A DNA stretch of 64,000 nucleotides from Massospora cicadina (taxonomy: Eukaryota > Entomophthoromycota > Entomophthoromycetes > Entomophthorales > Entomophthoraceae), in the NCBI GenBank assembly GCA_022478985.1, contig JAKSZP010008019.1, positions 1-64,000 of the forward strand, read 5' to 3'. Numbering within the stretch: the stretch's first letter is position 1; every line of letters begins with the position of its first letter. Both the position numbers and the translations under genes were made by a program. The notes under the pieces are model-generated. The model did not search any database and was not told where the DNA came from. It saw nothing but the letters and a program-made list of their open reading frames with translations. Below, in pieces: positions 47,121-60,009 of the stretch.

Positions 47121-48750
47121 ACCACATTCACTTTAGCACACATTTTTTGGCTGGTTCCCAGTCGTCATAACGTCAGTTGCAGATTCTTCAGACTGTCCCA
47201 TAGCGTCAGCGCCTATGATGGTCTTAACAGATCCTCACTATCTGGTTTTAAGCTCTCTAAAGTAAACACCCAGATGTTCTCCTTCTTCCATTAAGTTTAT
47301 GATCTGGGTAGTTTAAGTTTCTTGAGCTAGGTAGGTTTTTCTAAATTTAATAACATCAATTTTGTTGACTCTTAACCTAGAAGAGACAGCCACCGCTCTA
47401 GGTGCTTCTAATACGTGGTACCCTGCATTGACTAAATTTTTATCTTTGTGATTGTCTTCACCCTCAGTATGCATATTAACTCAGTTTACAGCGTTGGTGG
47501 AATACTCTTTAGGAGATCGTTCTTCTTTTTGGAGGCAATTAATGGACAAGGTTGGTAAAAGTTCTTAGTCTGATAACTCTTATTGCAGGTCAGTTTTCAA
47601 TTAGGCACACGTTATGGTAGTTTAGGATTCTTGTCCTCTGGTTTATCACCCTTGTCATTAATGCATTAGACTGCCTTGGTAATCCAGTGGGTGTTTCTCT
47701 ATGCCTTATAATCTATTTAAGTCTTTTGTATGTCAAATAATGCTTCTTTAAGATCCTTTAAAAACATCGCACGCTTCACTGTGAGAGTCATACATCTTTA
47801 AGGCGGAATGAATTTCTAATGAACTCAACAGAACCTTTTTTCTGTAGTGAATCCATAGTTCCCGCTATCCATAACTGTTGAGGTTTTTGATAGTAGCGAG
47901 AGTTGTAGCTTGCTAATGTCACATTCTTGAACATTTTCATAAAAAACTAACTATTGTTTCATGTTTTTGGATATCCTGCTTAATACAAAACTCTGAGATG
48001 TGGATACTCTTTACATTGTCCAAGTTAGTTAGGTCATAGGATCACACTAAGGATCTCTTGTGCCTCATATTTCAAACACCTTTGCACGTGGCGAGCCTTT
48101 TGGCAGTTGCTAGTGTCATCTATACTGTTCACATACATATAGAGGAAACCAGTGATTGTTCCTTACCCCGTGTGTACATGGTCTTAAAGTGAAGTTTGAA
48201 GTTAGGGTCTTCTTCAATGGGACAGCACATATCATGAGCAGTTTCATGGCAGTCAGTTGAGTGGCAATACTTGTGTCTCCAACTGAGTTACTGGTCGAGT
48301 AGAGGTAGATCAGGTACAGCATGCAGTTGTGCTTTCAACTTATCTATACGCTTGTCCTTATTAGGCAGCATGCTGTCGTAGTGTTCTTAGCACTTTTCAT
48401 AATCATTCAGAGTGCAGATACTTACTCCATTCTCTTTCTTAAGGAATAAAGTTTAATAATCTAAATTCTTAGCGGCAGTTTTTTCTTCACTATGGGTGAC
48501 GGTCCTCTCATAACTGAAATAAAGGTCATTTGTGCTCTTCCAGTAGTCTCCTTGATGTGCTCAAGCTGGTTTTATAGATCATACATTTATAGTTCAAGGG
48601 TACAGAATCTTGAACTGATAGTATCACCCTCCCTCACCTGGAATTCAGTGGAAGCCTCTCCATAAAACACTTCCATATCCACTGGCTCGTCAAATTGCTT
48701 ATGAAATACTATCTTCACTCTGATCTGATCATGCCACCCCTGTAGTGCAC
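47121..48750 (-). pseudogene. Ty3-4 gag remnant
   Basis: Called mainly from position between protease and the 5' LTR. The minus strand is coding-like in short pieces, such as 48116-48322 (MKLLMICAVPLKKTLTSNFT). No zinc knuckle could be identified. Confidence 0.5.
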
Positions 48751-48755
48751 AACAA

Positions 48756-50608
48756 TCAACTCGCTGACCTCAGTTTAATTATCTTGTGCGGCCAACTTGC
48801 TACTCAGTGAATATTTTGGACATATATTAGAGCTAGACAACCATCAAGAAGGGCATTATCATCCTCATTGAATAAAACTCTACTGATGCTACCCCAATTT
48901 AGCATCAATCTCACAGTTGAAATGTACGCGCCCATGGCGAATTTCTTTGTTGACACTCTCTGACATGTTCTCTTTACACTGGCCCTCAGGTCACTTTAGA
49001 ATCCAATACAACCTCTCCCTTAGCAGATTTCTCCAAGGTATCCGCATAATTGAGTGTCCTGTTCAAACTTAGCAGATATCAGACTGGTCACTGTATACTG
49101 CTCAATAATTAATCACAGACTGGCTACTGGTGACTAGAACTCATAAATTAATATAATTGAAACAAAAATGATAAACTAATATTCTGTGGAAAAGTTAGCT
49201 AAGATAAAAATTGAATTTTTTATACTTATTGTAGAAAATTTAAAATATAAAAATGAATGTAAATTGAAAGTGTTTTGGGAGTTAAGGTTGCAATATTGGG
49301 GTTTTCATGATCTCCTAGTCAGGCGGCGCCTTGTTTTCTGCTTTAGCTGCTTCGTCCATTTGATTTGAATCCTGTATTTGTGATTTCCTTCTTTCAGTGA
49401 TTATCCTGAACCTAGACGTCAAGAGTCTTTTAATTTAATCACACTTTTGGGTCATGAGCTGTATATTCACCTTGGGTTGTTGGTTAATTACCTGATTTGA
49501 TAATATGTGGCCCAGCTTCAGGTTCCTTTGATGGTATTGCTTTGATGCGCCTCACATCAGCTTTATGTATGACTGATAGGGTAAATCCTGACATTATTGG
49601 AATTCCTGAGATTACAGATATCATCAGTCAGATCAATAGTATATGTGATGAAGTTGGATCGAATAATTGCATATCAAATTAATAATTGTATTTAAAAGTT
49701 TGATTAATCATTTAAATTACTTCAATTGCATTATATTGAGTCAATTAATAGCACCAAAACAGATTTATGATGAGATTGAGGCGATTCCCACTGCTTCTAA
49801 AATCACATGCAAGTTGCAATCTCATAAGCTCCAGAGAAGAATAATGCACTGTTTTAAAATCAAATAAGCTTAGGTAAGTCCAAGAAGTTGGATGGTATAT
49901 AAAACCAAGGCATTCATTTGGTTAATCTTTGCAGTCAGTAAAATTATTCTTTATCATGCAAACACTATTAAGTTATTTACTAAAGTGATATCAATACTGA
50001 TCTACCACCCCATCCTAAAAGAAACTCCCTTTTAAGTTTCCCCTTTTAAAACCATAACTTTAGGCAAATTCCATACCTGCTTACCCGCCATTCCTTATAC
50101 CTGGACACCTCTAGTGTCCTTGTCATACTGTTTTAAACCCCTTGGCTATGCTAGATCATGGTTAGCTACCCCCAACCAGGTCAATAGTACACCAGTCTCT
50201 GACAAAGAAACTGAAAAATCGTTGATTGCTATTTTATGGTAATATTTGGATAAGAGCCCCAATCGTTCCCATTGGGGTAATTTTGTTGGGTAATCATGCC
50301 ATCATTGGCTGATTACAAATTAGTTCACCCTAATGAAGGTATAAAGGGGGATCAAAGTTCTTAGTTAATCTTATTAATGTTGTCATCTTCATTAAGTAAA
50401 TCCACCTGATTGTCAGGTATCAACATATTTCGCATGACATTATCTTAAGCGCTTGAAAATTTTCATAGGTAAACAGAATCTATAAAAGGGGATTGTCAAT
50501 TCCATCTTTGGCAAGTAGTTTCTCATGACTCTTACAGATTAGGATTGGACTCCGTCCATTCTTCCAGTTAAGTAATTATCCACTGATGCCCTCACATCAT
50601 CATCCAAA
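48756..50608 (-). repeat. 5' LTR of Ty3-4, with insertion
   Basis: Matches the left LTR from about 48756 to 49570 and again from about 50220 to 50608; the middle is an insertion. Plus-strand TATAAAGGGGG (about 50340) and TATAAAAGGGG (about 50492) are present, antisense to the element. Confidence 0.8.
49571..50220 (+). mobile_element. LTR-like insertion in the Ty3-4 5' LTR
   Basis: This ~0.65-kb block is absent from the sister LTR. It contains a TATATAAAA (49896-49904) followed by TTGCAGTCAGTAAAA, a layout typical of an LTR promoter; TTGCAGTCAATAAA near 17013 is similar. A 9-bp direct repeat, TCAATAGTA, lies at 49633-49641 and 50181-50189, and ACTGA flanks the outer breakpoints (about 49568 and 50210). 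It may be a solo LTR, but its termini are not clear. Confidence 0.5.
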
Positions 50609-51840
50609 GAAAATTGGTTATCTTTAACAAAACAAAGAACTATTGTAAACTTTCTAAGGGATTGAAGTTTAAATTTTAATTTTTAGAACTTTGAGTTGAT
50701 CATAGCCAAATCCCTTTTGGTTTGCATATCAGTTAGCTGGTCATTCATTTCAAAATTAGTGCTGATGTCAAGGAGGTTATAATCTGAGGTGTATTAAGTT
50801 AAATTTAATTGTGTTGCGTTGCCATAGGTTTTATCTGTACTTATTACTGTCAGGGATAAAAGTCAATTATTTAACTATGTTAATTGGCAACGGCTTTGAG
50901 GCTCAAATTACATATAATAACAAAGTATGAGAGCAAGTTTTTGGATAAAAAACCTGGATTGTGGCACTAATGTGATTATTGTGATGAGTGAAACTCCCAT
51001 GACTGATGAACCTTTTGTGATGTCCAGATCTAAACCTTGTGCCACCTCAAGGTTTATAAAGTTCCCAGGGCCCTAGTGTCCAATAAAGCATTAACTGATA
51101 CTTTACAGAAGCCTACTTTGATGCTCATATTAACCAAGACATAAATGCAGTTTTGTTTACCTAGGTCTTGATGGAACATATACTGGTCAACTTGGGATAT
51201 GCAACTTATCTATAATTTTTTGGTATTTACTAAGAAATTGTGTTAGCATTGCTGCAGCGTGTGCACAAGTCAGAGTTGCTGATCTTGTATCTTATGGGTC
51301 AAACAAAGGATCTAAGTGTGAAAAGCCTTCGTTTATAAGGTTTCTATGGTGCTCTTTCATAATTTGCTTTGTTGTTAAAAGCTGCTAGGAAACATAGTGG
51401 GGTTTGAATCCACAGGAATTATAATGGTGTCCTGGGTTCTGTGGATATTCCCCAATATTGTCACCAATTTTGGATCCTGTATTATAGCTGATAAAAAGAG
51501 CTCCTCTGGCGTGGCACATGATGTTTTGGTATTTGGAAATCAATGAATAACGTGCTGTCATTATATGGAGTTTTGGAGTTGGTCCCATGGGTTAGGGCTA
51601 CTAAACTTACTATATTGTACATGTTGGTGTCATTATTCAAGGCTATGGGCTTAGGGCAATGGCGAGAACCACTTAAACCATGTCATACACAGGTAAATTT
51701 CCCACGTTGGTGCTCTGTTGTTCCAAGCTTTTCCATTACGCAGGTTGTTCAGTCTCTTCATCCTTTTTGTTCATGTTTTTCATTAATAATCATAAGCACA
51801 CCATCATTTGTGGGTTGGCCACAGGCCTGGTAAAGCATTG
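50609..51840 (-). pseudogene. Fragment of another Ty3-type element (protease region)
   Basis: The minus strand at about 51060-51140 reads MSIKVGFCKVSVNALLDTRA followed by LG-TL, an aspartyl-protease motif with G changed to R (D-T-R-A). A further open block, 51385-51588 (MTARYSLISKYQNIMCHARG), has no recognised domain. It lies directly beyond the Ty3-4 5' LTR and was probably the insertion target of Ty3-4. Confidence 0.5.
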
Positions 51841-53035
51841 GTATGTTTTAAATGTTTAGGGTCCGCCAGTGAAGCAGATTACAAAGTACCCAAATTTTTC
51901 ATGAAACATTTAAAATAAAATCTATTTACAGTTTTGAGTTGAGTAAAGTATGCCATTATTTTACTTTTTAAATATTAACGCCGCTTAAGTGAGAGCTATC
52001 TTGTGTAAACATTTTTCTAATTTAGTGCAGATGCATGTCTCATTGCAGAACATTGTTGACTGTGTCAAGGCTACACAAACTCTTTCAATGTTTTCCCCTG
52101 TTCTTACAGACCTGTTGCTCCTCTATGCTCTAAGTTTAATGTGGAACCAGTTCCTCAGACTTTTTCACCCATGACATAATTGCATGAGCGGTCAGCACTC
52201 TTCCATGTCATGGAATATTAAAATTATTACAAAACAATCATTGTACAGAAGTCAAACAGTCACCATTCTTATAAACTGATTTTGCGCAGAAAGCACGCTG
52301 TGCACCGGACCACTGCTCCATGTTTAACAAATGGAATTAAATGTAAAACTTCAATTGAAAACTTCCACGCCCTCTCATGAGCAGAATATGAACTATTGGA
52401 CTTTCAAAAAAATTTGCTTCACTGGTGGACCCTGTATTACTTTACCTTAAATACTCAGGTTGTGCCGTGATTTGTTGAGCCAAATTTTAGGTGTCTTCTA
52501 AGTCCATGAGCCCTTTGTGCCAGGCTGTGTGGGGTCTTTCCTCCTGGTTGATGAAAATCGAGATGCAGCAATTACAAGATCATCTGATAATCCTAAGGAG
52601 TTTACCAGTTCTTGGAAGGCCCTGATAAGATAGTCCTAAAGTAAAGATAGGGATTGACAACTAAGCAACAAAAAAAAGCTGCTAAATTTTTTATTCTGGT
52701 GTGGCACCCATCAAAGACACGATGTTGAATGTTGAAGGGGTAGACTTTCCATAATGGGAATTTTATACCTAAATCCACGCTTATTACTTGGTCTCTCCTT
52801 GAAGGGCGCCTTAAAAGGCTAGCAACTGTTGATCCTTTATGGTTTTAGTCTTGCCAAGTAGAATATTGCGTACTTTGAGCTCAACCAAAAATTAACCAAC
52901 GCCTGTTTGGCAACATCTTCTGAGATGTAGGATGTAGCCACAACCACAGTCACTCTACACATGTTTTTACAAAAGAGTAGTAATTACTTTTTGGGCTGTC
53001 TATCAAGTAGAACTTGTTTAATGGCTTTTAAATGA
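51841..53035 (-). other. Unclassified, coding-like on the minus strand
   Basis: Minus-strand pieces such as FQELVNSLGLSDDLVIAASR (about 52530-52620) and RVTVVVATSYISEDVAKQAL (about 52880-52960) look coding but match no family I know. They may belong to the gag of the fragment at 50609-51840 or to a LINE ORF1. Confidence 0.3.
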
Positions 53036-53539
53036 TGACTGTTGTTAATTTTTTAACTTAAACATAAGCAATCACATAATTTGGTTCTTTCTGTTAAGTT
53101 TTTATAAAGAAAACGCCCAAAACTAGTTGCTACCTTATCCTAGAGTCCACCCTTCTCCTCAAGCCCCTAATCCTTCCAGAATCAACACGCGCCTGCCTTT
53201 GAAACTAATGAGTCATATCCTAGTTTGGGTATCACTTTACTCATTATAATCATTGTACTTGCTGTCAATTGGTCTACATTAGGACATTCTTGCTATAAAA
53301 CTGATGAATCATGTATAATTATTTCTTTAATTTTTTAATAAAACATACTTTTACCCAATTTTGAGTTTTACTTTAGATTCACTCACTGTAAGAAAATCAG
53401 CTTATAAAAGAAATTATAGGAATCTTACTTTTTCAAGCAAACAGAGATTATAAGATCAAGAGGATCAAGTAAGTATCAAGATGGAACTCTTACCTGTGTA
53501 AAAGTGTTGTTTCCATACTACACTTTGGTGCGCACTACA
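53036..53539 (+). repeat. 5' LTR of Ty3-5
   Basis: About 504 bp ending GCGCACTACA. The right boundary is clear from loss of similarity; the left boundary is approximate because similarity fades gradually. Confidence 0.78.
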
Positions 53540-53799
53540 GGGGCCACACGTTCAAAATATCATATCTAATGACAACGTGGAGTCTAATGCAGGAGAAGAA
53601 GATAACTGATATAACTAAAACATTATTTCATGTCATTCCGCCTAGACCTTATCAATTGGTCTAAGCCAAAGATAGTATGGAGTTACATTCCTCAATTTAA
53701 AGGAATTGGTTCTTACACCTTTATCCTGGAGAAGATTCAGGATATTGGTCAAATGTTGTTCTGAGGATTTTAACTATTTAGCCACAATATGACTGACCT

Positions 53800-55520
53800 C
53801 ATGCCCTCCCTCTTCTACTGCCAACACAACCAAGACCAGCTACGGCAAGTATATGAGCATTTCCGCTGAATGATTTGTAGTCAAGTATTATTTTTATAAA
53901 TAGCATTGAACATCTAGACTAATACATTATGGGGTTCTTGCACCTCACAGTGCGCAATTCCCAGATGTCTTTAATCCATCATCATGCTTTAATTACGTAG
54001 ATATTTCAACAAAACCAGAAAAATGGGGGTGTTATGCAATCCCCTACACAACCAGATTAAGATTAGCTTCCTAAGAGCATGACAGGCGTTAGCACAAATC
54101 ATGAGCATAGTCACAAAACCTTACAGAGACTTGATGAGATTATCAGGAAAGTTAACCAAGATGTAATTAAAAATCAGTCGCCAAGCCATATATGAGAGAT
54201 ATGTCAATGCTGCGTGTATGCATGAAATGAATAGATTCTAACCTGAGGCTAGGAATGCAATAAACGCTGAACAAATGAGAGTCCAGCAAGCTGGATTGGT
54301 AAAGAAATTTATCAGTACATGAAACAGGAGATTTGAGTTGCAGCACAACAAAATTGGTAGTATTGCTGAAGTGACCAATATCCTCCAAGAAGAGTTAAGA
54401 CAACTTTAAAGCCACTGAACCACCATGCGCCATTACATCAAGGCCATAAAGGACATCTGTGCTACTATTTTTAATAAATTAGGTGATTTCCTACAGGAAA
54501 ACAATGATCTCTACCATACTATGCAAGATTTACGCAATGTTAACAAGGAAAAAACTGATAATGTCAAACTCTGGACCCTAATTTGGTGACTTCAAGAAGA
54601 GAATGTCATTCTAAAGCAGTCCAAAGAACATAATGAACAGGTTTGAGAAAAACGTCTGAATTGAGAATAGCGTATAGAGTCTGATTTGATTGATGGGCGT
54701 TTTTTGGTGTGACATCCAAGTCCACATCAGAGCACTCTAGAATAGTTGAAAAACATTTCTGAAGTAATATCTTTCCTAGCTGAGTCCACTCAGCCCCAAC
54801 ACTCTATTTCATCTGCACTGTTGGTCCTTCCTCATTACTTGAGTCTCTGTCACAACCCCAAAATTGCACTGGTGCACATGGCAACCCTTGACCCCAAGTT
54901 GGCTCTTCCTAAAATTTTTTTAGGACTGCCACTTCTATCATACTCTTTCAAATTTCCTGAGATTTAATCCTGTCGACTTTCTTAAATTTGATAAATCTGA
55001 AATGTGCATACTTTTCTAAAGATGTTCAAGATGTCTATGCGTCAGTTTGACAACCTCTTTAAGGCTACCACTATGATAAACTGCTTGGACAACCAAAGCC
55101 ATGCTCAATTATGCCATACCTTCCTGAAAATAATTAAAGTTCTGTAGATGTTAAAGTGTTATATTAAGAGCTTGGTACCCAAATAGATTGGTCACTTGCA
55201 AGGCTGAGTTCATGAGTATGCAATCTGGAAGAACCTGACGATTTCAGAGTTAGTTGATCAATCCTATCATGAATATCAGGTGTTACTAGGGTTAAAGCAA
55301 TGGGAAAATATGATGTAGATTTTCCTCCAGAATACTACTAAGGATTACCCTGAGTTACATTAGTCACTACAGGTGCTGGGTAAGGAGTTGGAATACCCCT
55401 CTATAACTAAGTACTTAAAATGTTGTGAAATTAACTTTGGGCCACTTAATGTCAAAACGTGAGAGCCCTATCTAACTAATGCTCCTGTAGCAATAAAAAT
55501 ACCTTAGGAGTCAGTTATCC
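53800..55520 (+). pseudogene. Ty3-5 gag remnant
   Basis: The block 54746-54964 reads HMATLDPKLALPKIFLGLPL followed by SYSFKFPE, then (55020 onward) SMRQFDNLFKATTMINCLDN. This has the Gag capsid-start pattern (Pro-Lys-...-Phe-x-Gly-x-Pro). Upstream, 54420-54660 is helical and charged, a likely coiled-coil N-terminus. It is broken by stops. Confidence 0.65.
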
Positions 55521-56039
55521 AACGTTGGATCCCAGGGCCCTGACGCAGAGCTATTAACATGACTTATTAATTTTGTGGCTCCAACACCACAATGCAGAAA
55601 CCTGTCTAAAGAAGCGGCCCACCATTGAATATGTGGCCTCCATTACAGATAGCAAGACTGAGGGAAGTACAGCTGGCAATAGAGAAGGGTAATCTATTGC
55701 TAGGCAACCAATTATCACAATCCAGAGAAACAAAGAATAAGCTACCCAAAGAAATTATGTTACCCTTGGTTGACGGCTCCCTTGGTCAAAAATAACCATA
55801 ATTTAAAGCCAGTGTGCTGTTATGGAAAATTAAGGCTGAGAAAGTATCTAAACTTATGCCATGCAACTTAAAGAGCAATATTGTCATAAAGAAGTTGAGG
55901 ATTTAATGAGATGGCTCTCTGGAAGTAATTAAGGTGGTTCTGCCTCTATAGGCATATACACACATTTCTCAGATGCTGTCAAAAAATCAAGACCATGATT
56001 GACCAAGTGGATGCTACTGTTATACTCAATTAAACTTTA

Positions 56040-59000
56040 ATTTAAACTCCTCCTATGATTGTTCTTAGTCAATATATACTTATTAATAATATCTGAGTCT
56101 GTGCATATTTGGATAGTAAGGCTCCTGTAAATGTAATCTTAAGTCATTTCACAAGATGATTAAGATTGCCCTGTTTGTGGTCCATCAAGAACAGTATATA
56201 GTCACCAGTACTGGAAGCTTTATTTGTGAAGAAGCTTAGTTTTTAATAATTATGATTCACTTTTTGAAAATCAGTTCACCATATAAATTTGCTATCTAAA
56301 GAATCAGTTTCTAATTAGTAACAGCTTCCTTAAGTTTATGGATCATTTCTCCAGCTATGAAGCTAATGTTTTAGAATTCATGGTCATTTGCTGCCTCTAC
56401 ACTAATTAAATGAAGAAATGATTTTTTACTGACTACAACAATTTTATTATTACCTTCATCAATAGGGTATTTCCCATCTGTTACCAGAAAGTATGCCATT
56501 GTAGTCAGGCCCCTCCTGCTGATATCTAAAAAAATTAGAATCTATCATAAAGCGAACATTAGACTAAACTCTCAGGAGAATAGTGGGTTGTTGGCACTGT
56601 GTGTCCCTAAACCTACTAAAAGAATTGTTGGGAGAAATTTAAATACCTCAATAAGATCCTTGATAAAACCTCACGCTAATCCAGGTCTAGTAATTCCTGT
56701 ATATTAAGAGATCTGCATTCCTCTGGCCAACTTAACCGTCTGGAAGATTATAGTGAAGATAAATCTTAATATTTCCCACGTCTGGCTAGTCAGTTAAGTT
56801 GAACTTCAGTATATTGAATGTTTTAACCGTTATTGGTTTGGATTTGAGGATTTATCGTCAAATGTTTGTTTAATTATTTCCCTAGAACAGTTAGAAGGGC
56901 TACTGGAAGATAATAGGATCAACTCTTGGCGCTGCTACAAAATGTGCTCAAATGTTTGCCACTAATGACTAAAAATTGGGTTTTGCTAAAGGGATCAGCA
57001 CTATAATGACAACTTGCGATACCAGGCCCATAATATCCAGGCTTGTTTAATGAAGTAGAGGTAATGATGAAGTGGTGCAGAAAGAGCTTGATTAGCTGCA
57101 GCAGCAAGAAATGATTATACCCTCTTGCTTTCTATGATCTAGTCCCATGCTTGTCATCAATAAGAAGGAAAGCTCTGAATACGTGATCATTAGTTATAAA
57201 GACTAAATAGATTACAAAATATTTTTACCTCTTGCATTAAATAGATAATGCTCTTGACCAATTGTAGGATGCCAAATAATTCACCGCGCTATATCTTATA
57301 AGTGGCTGCTGGCTTTCCCTGCCTAAGTAGCATTAGAAATGCGCAATCATCACCTCTTAAGGGCTATTTCAGCTGACTCATATGCTCAGGGTCTTTACAA
57401 CATGCCTGCAACTTTCTAATGATCTATAGAATTTAATTTATGTAAACTAAAGCTAAGCTGCATTTTATATATCTCAATGATATCAGTGTTTTTGTGTACT
57501 TTCTACCAATTGTCCCACATAAAGAAAATGTTCTGTTAGATAGTCAAGGCTCATTTAAGAACAAACTGAGCAAATGGCAATTCTTAGACCCCAGATAATG
57601 TATTTAGGCCACATAGTTGACACATAAAGGATATGATAATAACCCTAAAAGGTGACGTTGTTAATTACATGAAAAGTCCTAAATTTAAACAAGATGTAAG
57701 TTATTTGGGGATTGTAGGATTTTATCATCGCCTCAAGTTTTTAATCAGTTAGCCATACCATTATTTCATTTTCTAAGGAGTGGAATGGCTTTTCAATGGT
57801 CTTCAGAGTGCAAAGATACCTTATAATAAGTTATTTGCTCCCTTAAATTAAGCACCCATTCTTTACTACCCAGACTTTAAAATATCATTTATTGTTTATC
57901 CTGACGCCTTGTTAACAGCCATTGGAGCGTTATTATCCTAATGTGATGATCATGGGGAGGAACACACAGCCTCCTTCTGTACTTGTGCCCTCACTAAACC
58001 TGAGAAGTATTTTAAAGTACCAGAATGAATATTTTTGGCCATCATCTTTGCTTGCAAACAATTTTGTATATACCTGTTTGTAACTTAGTTTTAGGTTTTC
58101 ACCAATTACACTTTGCTATGATGGATATATAATTTTAAGAACTAAGGGAAATTGTCAAGATGGCCTCTTAATCTTTAGGCTTATAACTACAAATACATAC
58201 ATTACTCATGGTTGTTCCATTATGCTATCAGCGGTCTCTATAGACTGCCTATCATTTTTAAAATTTAACATTTTTTGCTGACCAGCTATTGAGAAGATGA
58301 AGGTTCTTCAATATGAGTTTGAGCAGCCTACCATTTAGAAAGCTCTAGATGATCACTTCAGAACAATGAGCTAAAAAATATTTTAATCTATAAATTGGAA
58401 AAGATGACTAAAGACGTTTATATCATCCCCATCTGAAAGACATATAATAATTGTGCAATCTCATTAAATTATCGGCTATGGTGGGTTTACCAAGACCTCA
58501 AAGCAGGTATAGCAGAGCTACTAGGAATCTATGAGGTTTGACATTCAGGAAATCTTGATGAAGTGTCAAAAATGTTAGTCTAAACAGTCTTTTAGAATTT
58601 CCACTGCATATCATCTTGTCTAACCTAACTGGGATTGGCATATTATCCTCATTGTTATTTTTGGCCCTTTAGCCATCAACAACTTTACCCACCAATACAC
58701 TATCATAGCTATTACTACTTGAAAATGTGTGTCAAAGCTAAAACCATTCACAATACAGGGGCGGTCACTGCTACTAATTTTATTATGATGAGCATTATAC
58801 ATCAGCACTGGTGTCCCCAAGTCATACTGACCAATAATTCCCCAACTAAATGTCCATAATGATCCCCAAACTCTTAAACTCATGAGAATCTAAGGATCCC
58901 TGGATACTCCCTATCTTCCTGAGACTATTGGTACAGTGTAACGGATAAATGGTACCTTAGAGCAATTACTTCACAATTTTGCTGCTGCATCCCCTTTGCA

Positions 59001-59460
59001 ATGGACCATTTACAAGAACTACCCTCTTTACCTAGAAATATTGGCTACCATAGCTCTATGGTGTTTACTTACTTCCACATACTTTATGGTTAACATCCTT
59101 ACTTGCCTCACCTACTGCATTTGATTGTTAAAGATGTATATGGATGTTGACCTGAAGAATACTTTAATTGATTAGTTAGGGCACTAATTAAGATTTAAAC
59201 TGAAGCCTAAATAGTGACTCTGACTCAATACTAACTAAAAAGATCAAGGTGATGTTCACCAAAGTACGTTAAATCTATTTAAAGAGGGTGATCAAGTAAA
59301 TATTGCAAAATATATTGATTTGAACAAGTACATAAATGGTTTTCTTGTGGAAAGGACCCTTTGTAACCCTAGAACGGTCCTATTTCAACGTCTACACCAC
59401 CAAGCACTTGTCTGATGGGAGGATCATTAACTGTGCTCGTGCAAATACTTGAGCTATAAT
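56040..59460 (+). pseudogene. Ty3-5 pol remnant (protease, RT, RNase H, integrase)
   Basis: Protease: CAYLDSKAPVNVILSHF at about 56103-56153 (G changed to K in D-S-G). RT: KKESSEYVIISYKD (about 57160-57203) and YLNDISVF (57470-57493), with Asn for the first Asp, then FYHRLKF and GMAFQWSSECKDTL. RNase H: ILYYPDFKISFIVYPDALLT (about 57850-57915). Integrase: CQKC near 58563, NWDWHIILIVIFGPLAINNF (about 58630-58690) and IHQHWCPQVILTNNSPT (about 58800-58850). The frame changes repeatedly. Confidence 0.85.
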
Positions 59461-59521
59461 ATTTATTTCAAACCCTCTGTGAGCGAGTTACTCAAACAAT
59501 GAGTTAAGTTAAATGGAGAGA

Positions 59522-60009
59522 TGAGTTCTTGAACTATCAACTTAAACTCAAGCAATTCTAAACTTTGTTCTTCCCAATAAGTTTTCCTAAAGCAAACGCC
59601 CATAAAACCGGTTGCTACCTTGTCCTAGAGTCCACCCTTCTCTTTGAGCACCTACCCTTCTAGAATCTACATGCGCCTTCTCTTGACTCTAATGATTCAT
59701 TTTCCTAAAATTTAGTGCCATTATACACATTGCCTTAATGCACTTGCTGTTATTCAATTTTAAATTTTTTGCCCTTATTTCAAGGCCAACAAATCAAGTA
59801 TATATAATGCTTTGATTATTTATTAAAAATACCTTTTACCAAAATCTAAGTTGTACCTTTTCGATATACTCTATGGAATAGATCAGCCTATACCAGAGAC
59901 TATAGGAAGCAATCCCGTTAAGTGAAAAGAAGTCATAAGATCAAGAGATTAAGTAAGTTTCATAAGAAAACTCTTATCTGTGCAGTAGTGTGCGTTTTTG
60001 CGCACTACA
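59522..60009 (+). repeat. 3' LTR of Ty3-5
   Basis: About 488 bp, ending GCGCACTACA. A plus-strand TATATATAA (about 59795-59803) is a candidate promoter. Confidence 0.78.

Larger units (their letters stand above)
42517..50608 (-). mobile_element. Ty3-4: Ty3/gypsy element, strongly decayed
   Basis: LTRs 42517-43716 and 48756-50608 are colinear, the right copy being interrupted by a 0.6-kb insertion. The interior reads gag, protease (DTGA), RT, RNase H, integrase on the minus strand. Beside the 5' LTR, CCCTGTAGTGCAC resembles CCCTGTAGAGAGCACC of Ty3-3, a mutated primer-binding site. No clear target duplication was found. The LTR divergence suggests it is older than Ty3-2. Confidence 0.85.
53036..60009 (+). 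mobile_element. Ty3-5: Ty3/gypsy element, plus strand, strongly decayed
   Basis: LTRs 53036-53539 and 59522-60009 share the blocks TAGAGTCCACCCTTCTC, AACGCCC and TGCGCACTACAG. The interior reads gag, protease, RT, RNase H, integrase on the plus strand. All frames are heavily interrupted. No target duplication is apparent (AATGA versus GTGAC). Confidence 0.85.

Noticed and set aside
49633..50189. MULE-type DNA transposon suggested by the 9-bp repeat TCAATAGTA
   Set aside because: No terminal inverted repeats at its edges, and comparison with the sister LTR places the breakpoints further out.
58620..58883. Opposing ORFs over the Ty3-5 integrase, one on each strand
   Set aside because: The plus strand matches integrase core features; the minus frame is its shadow.
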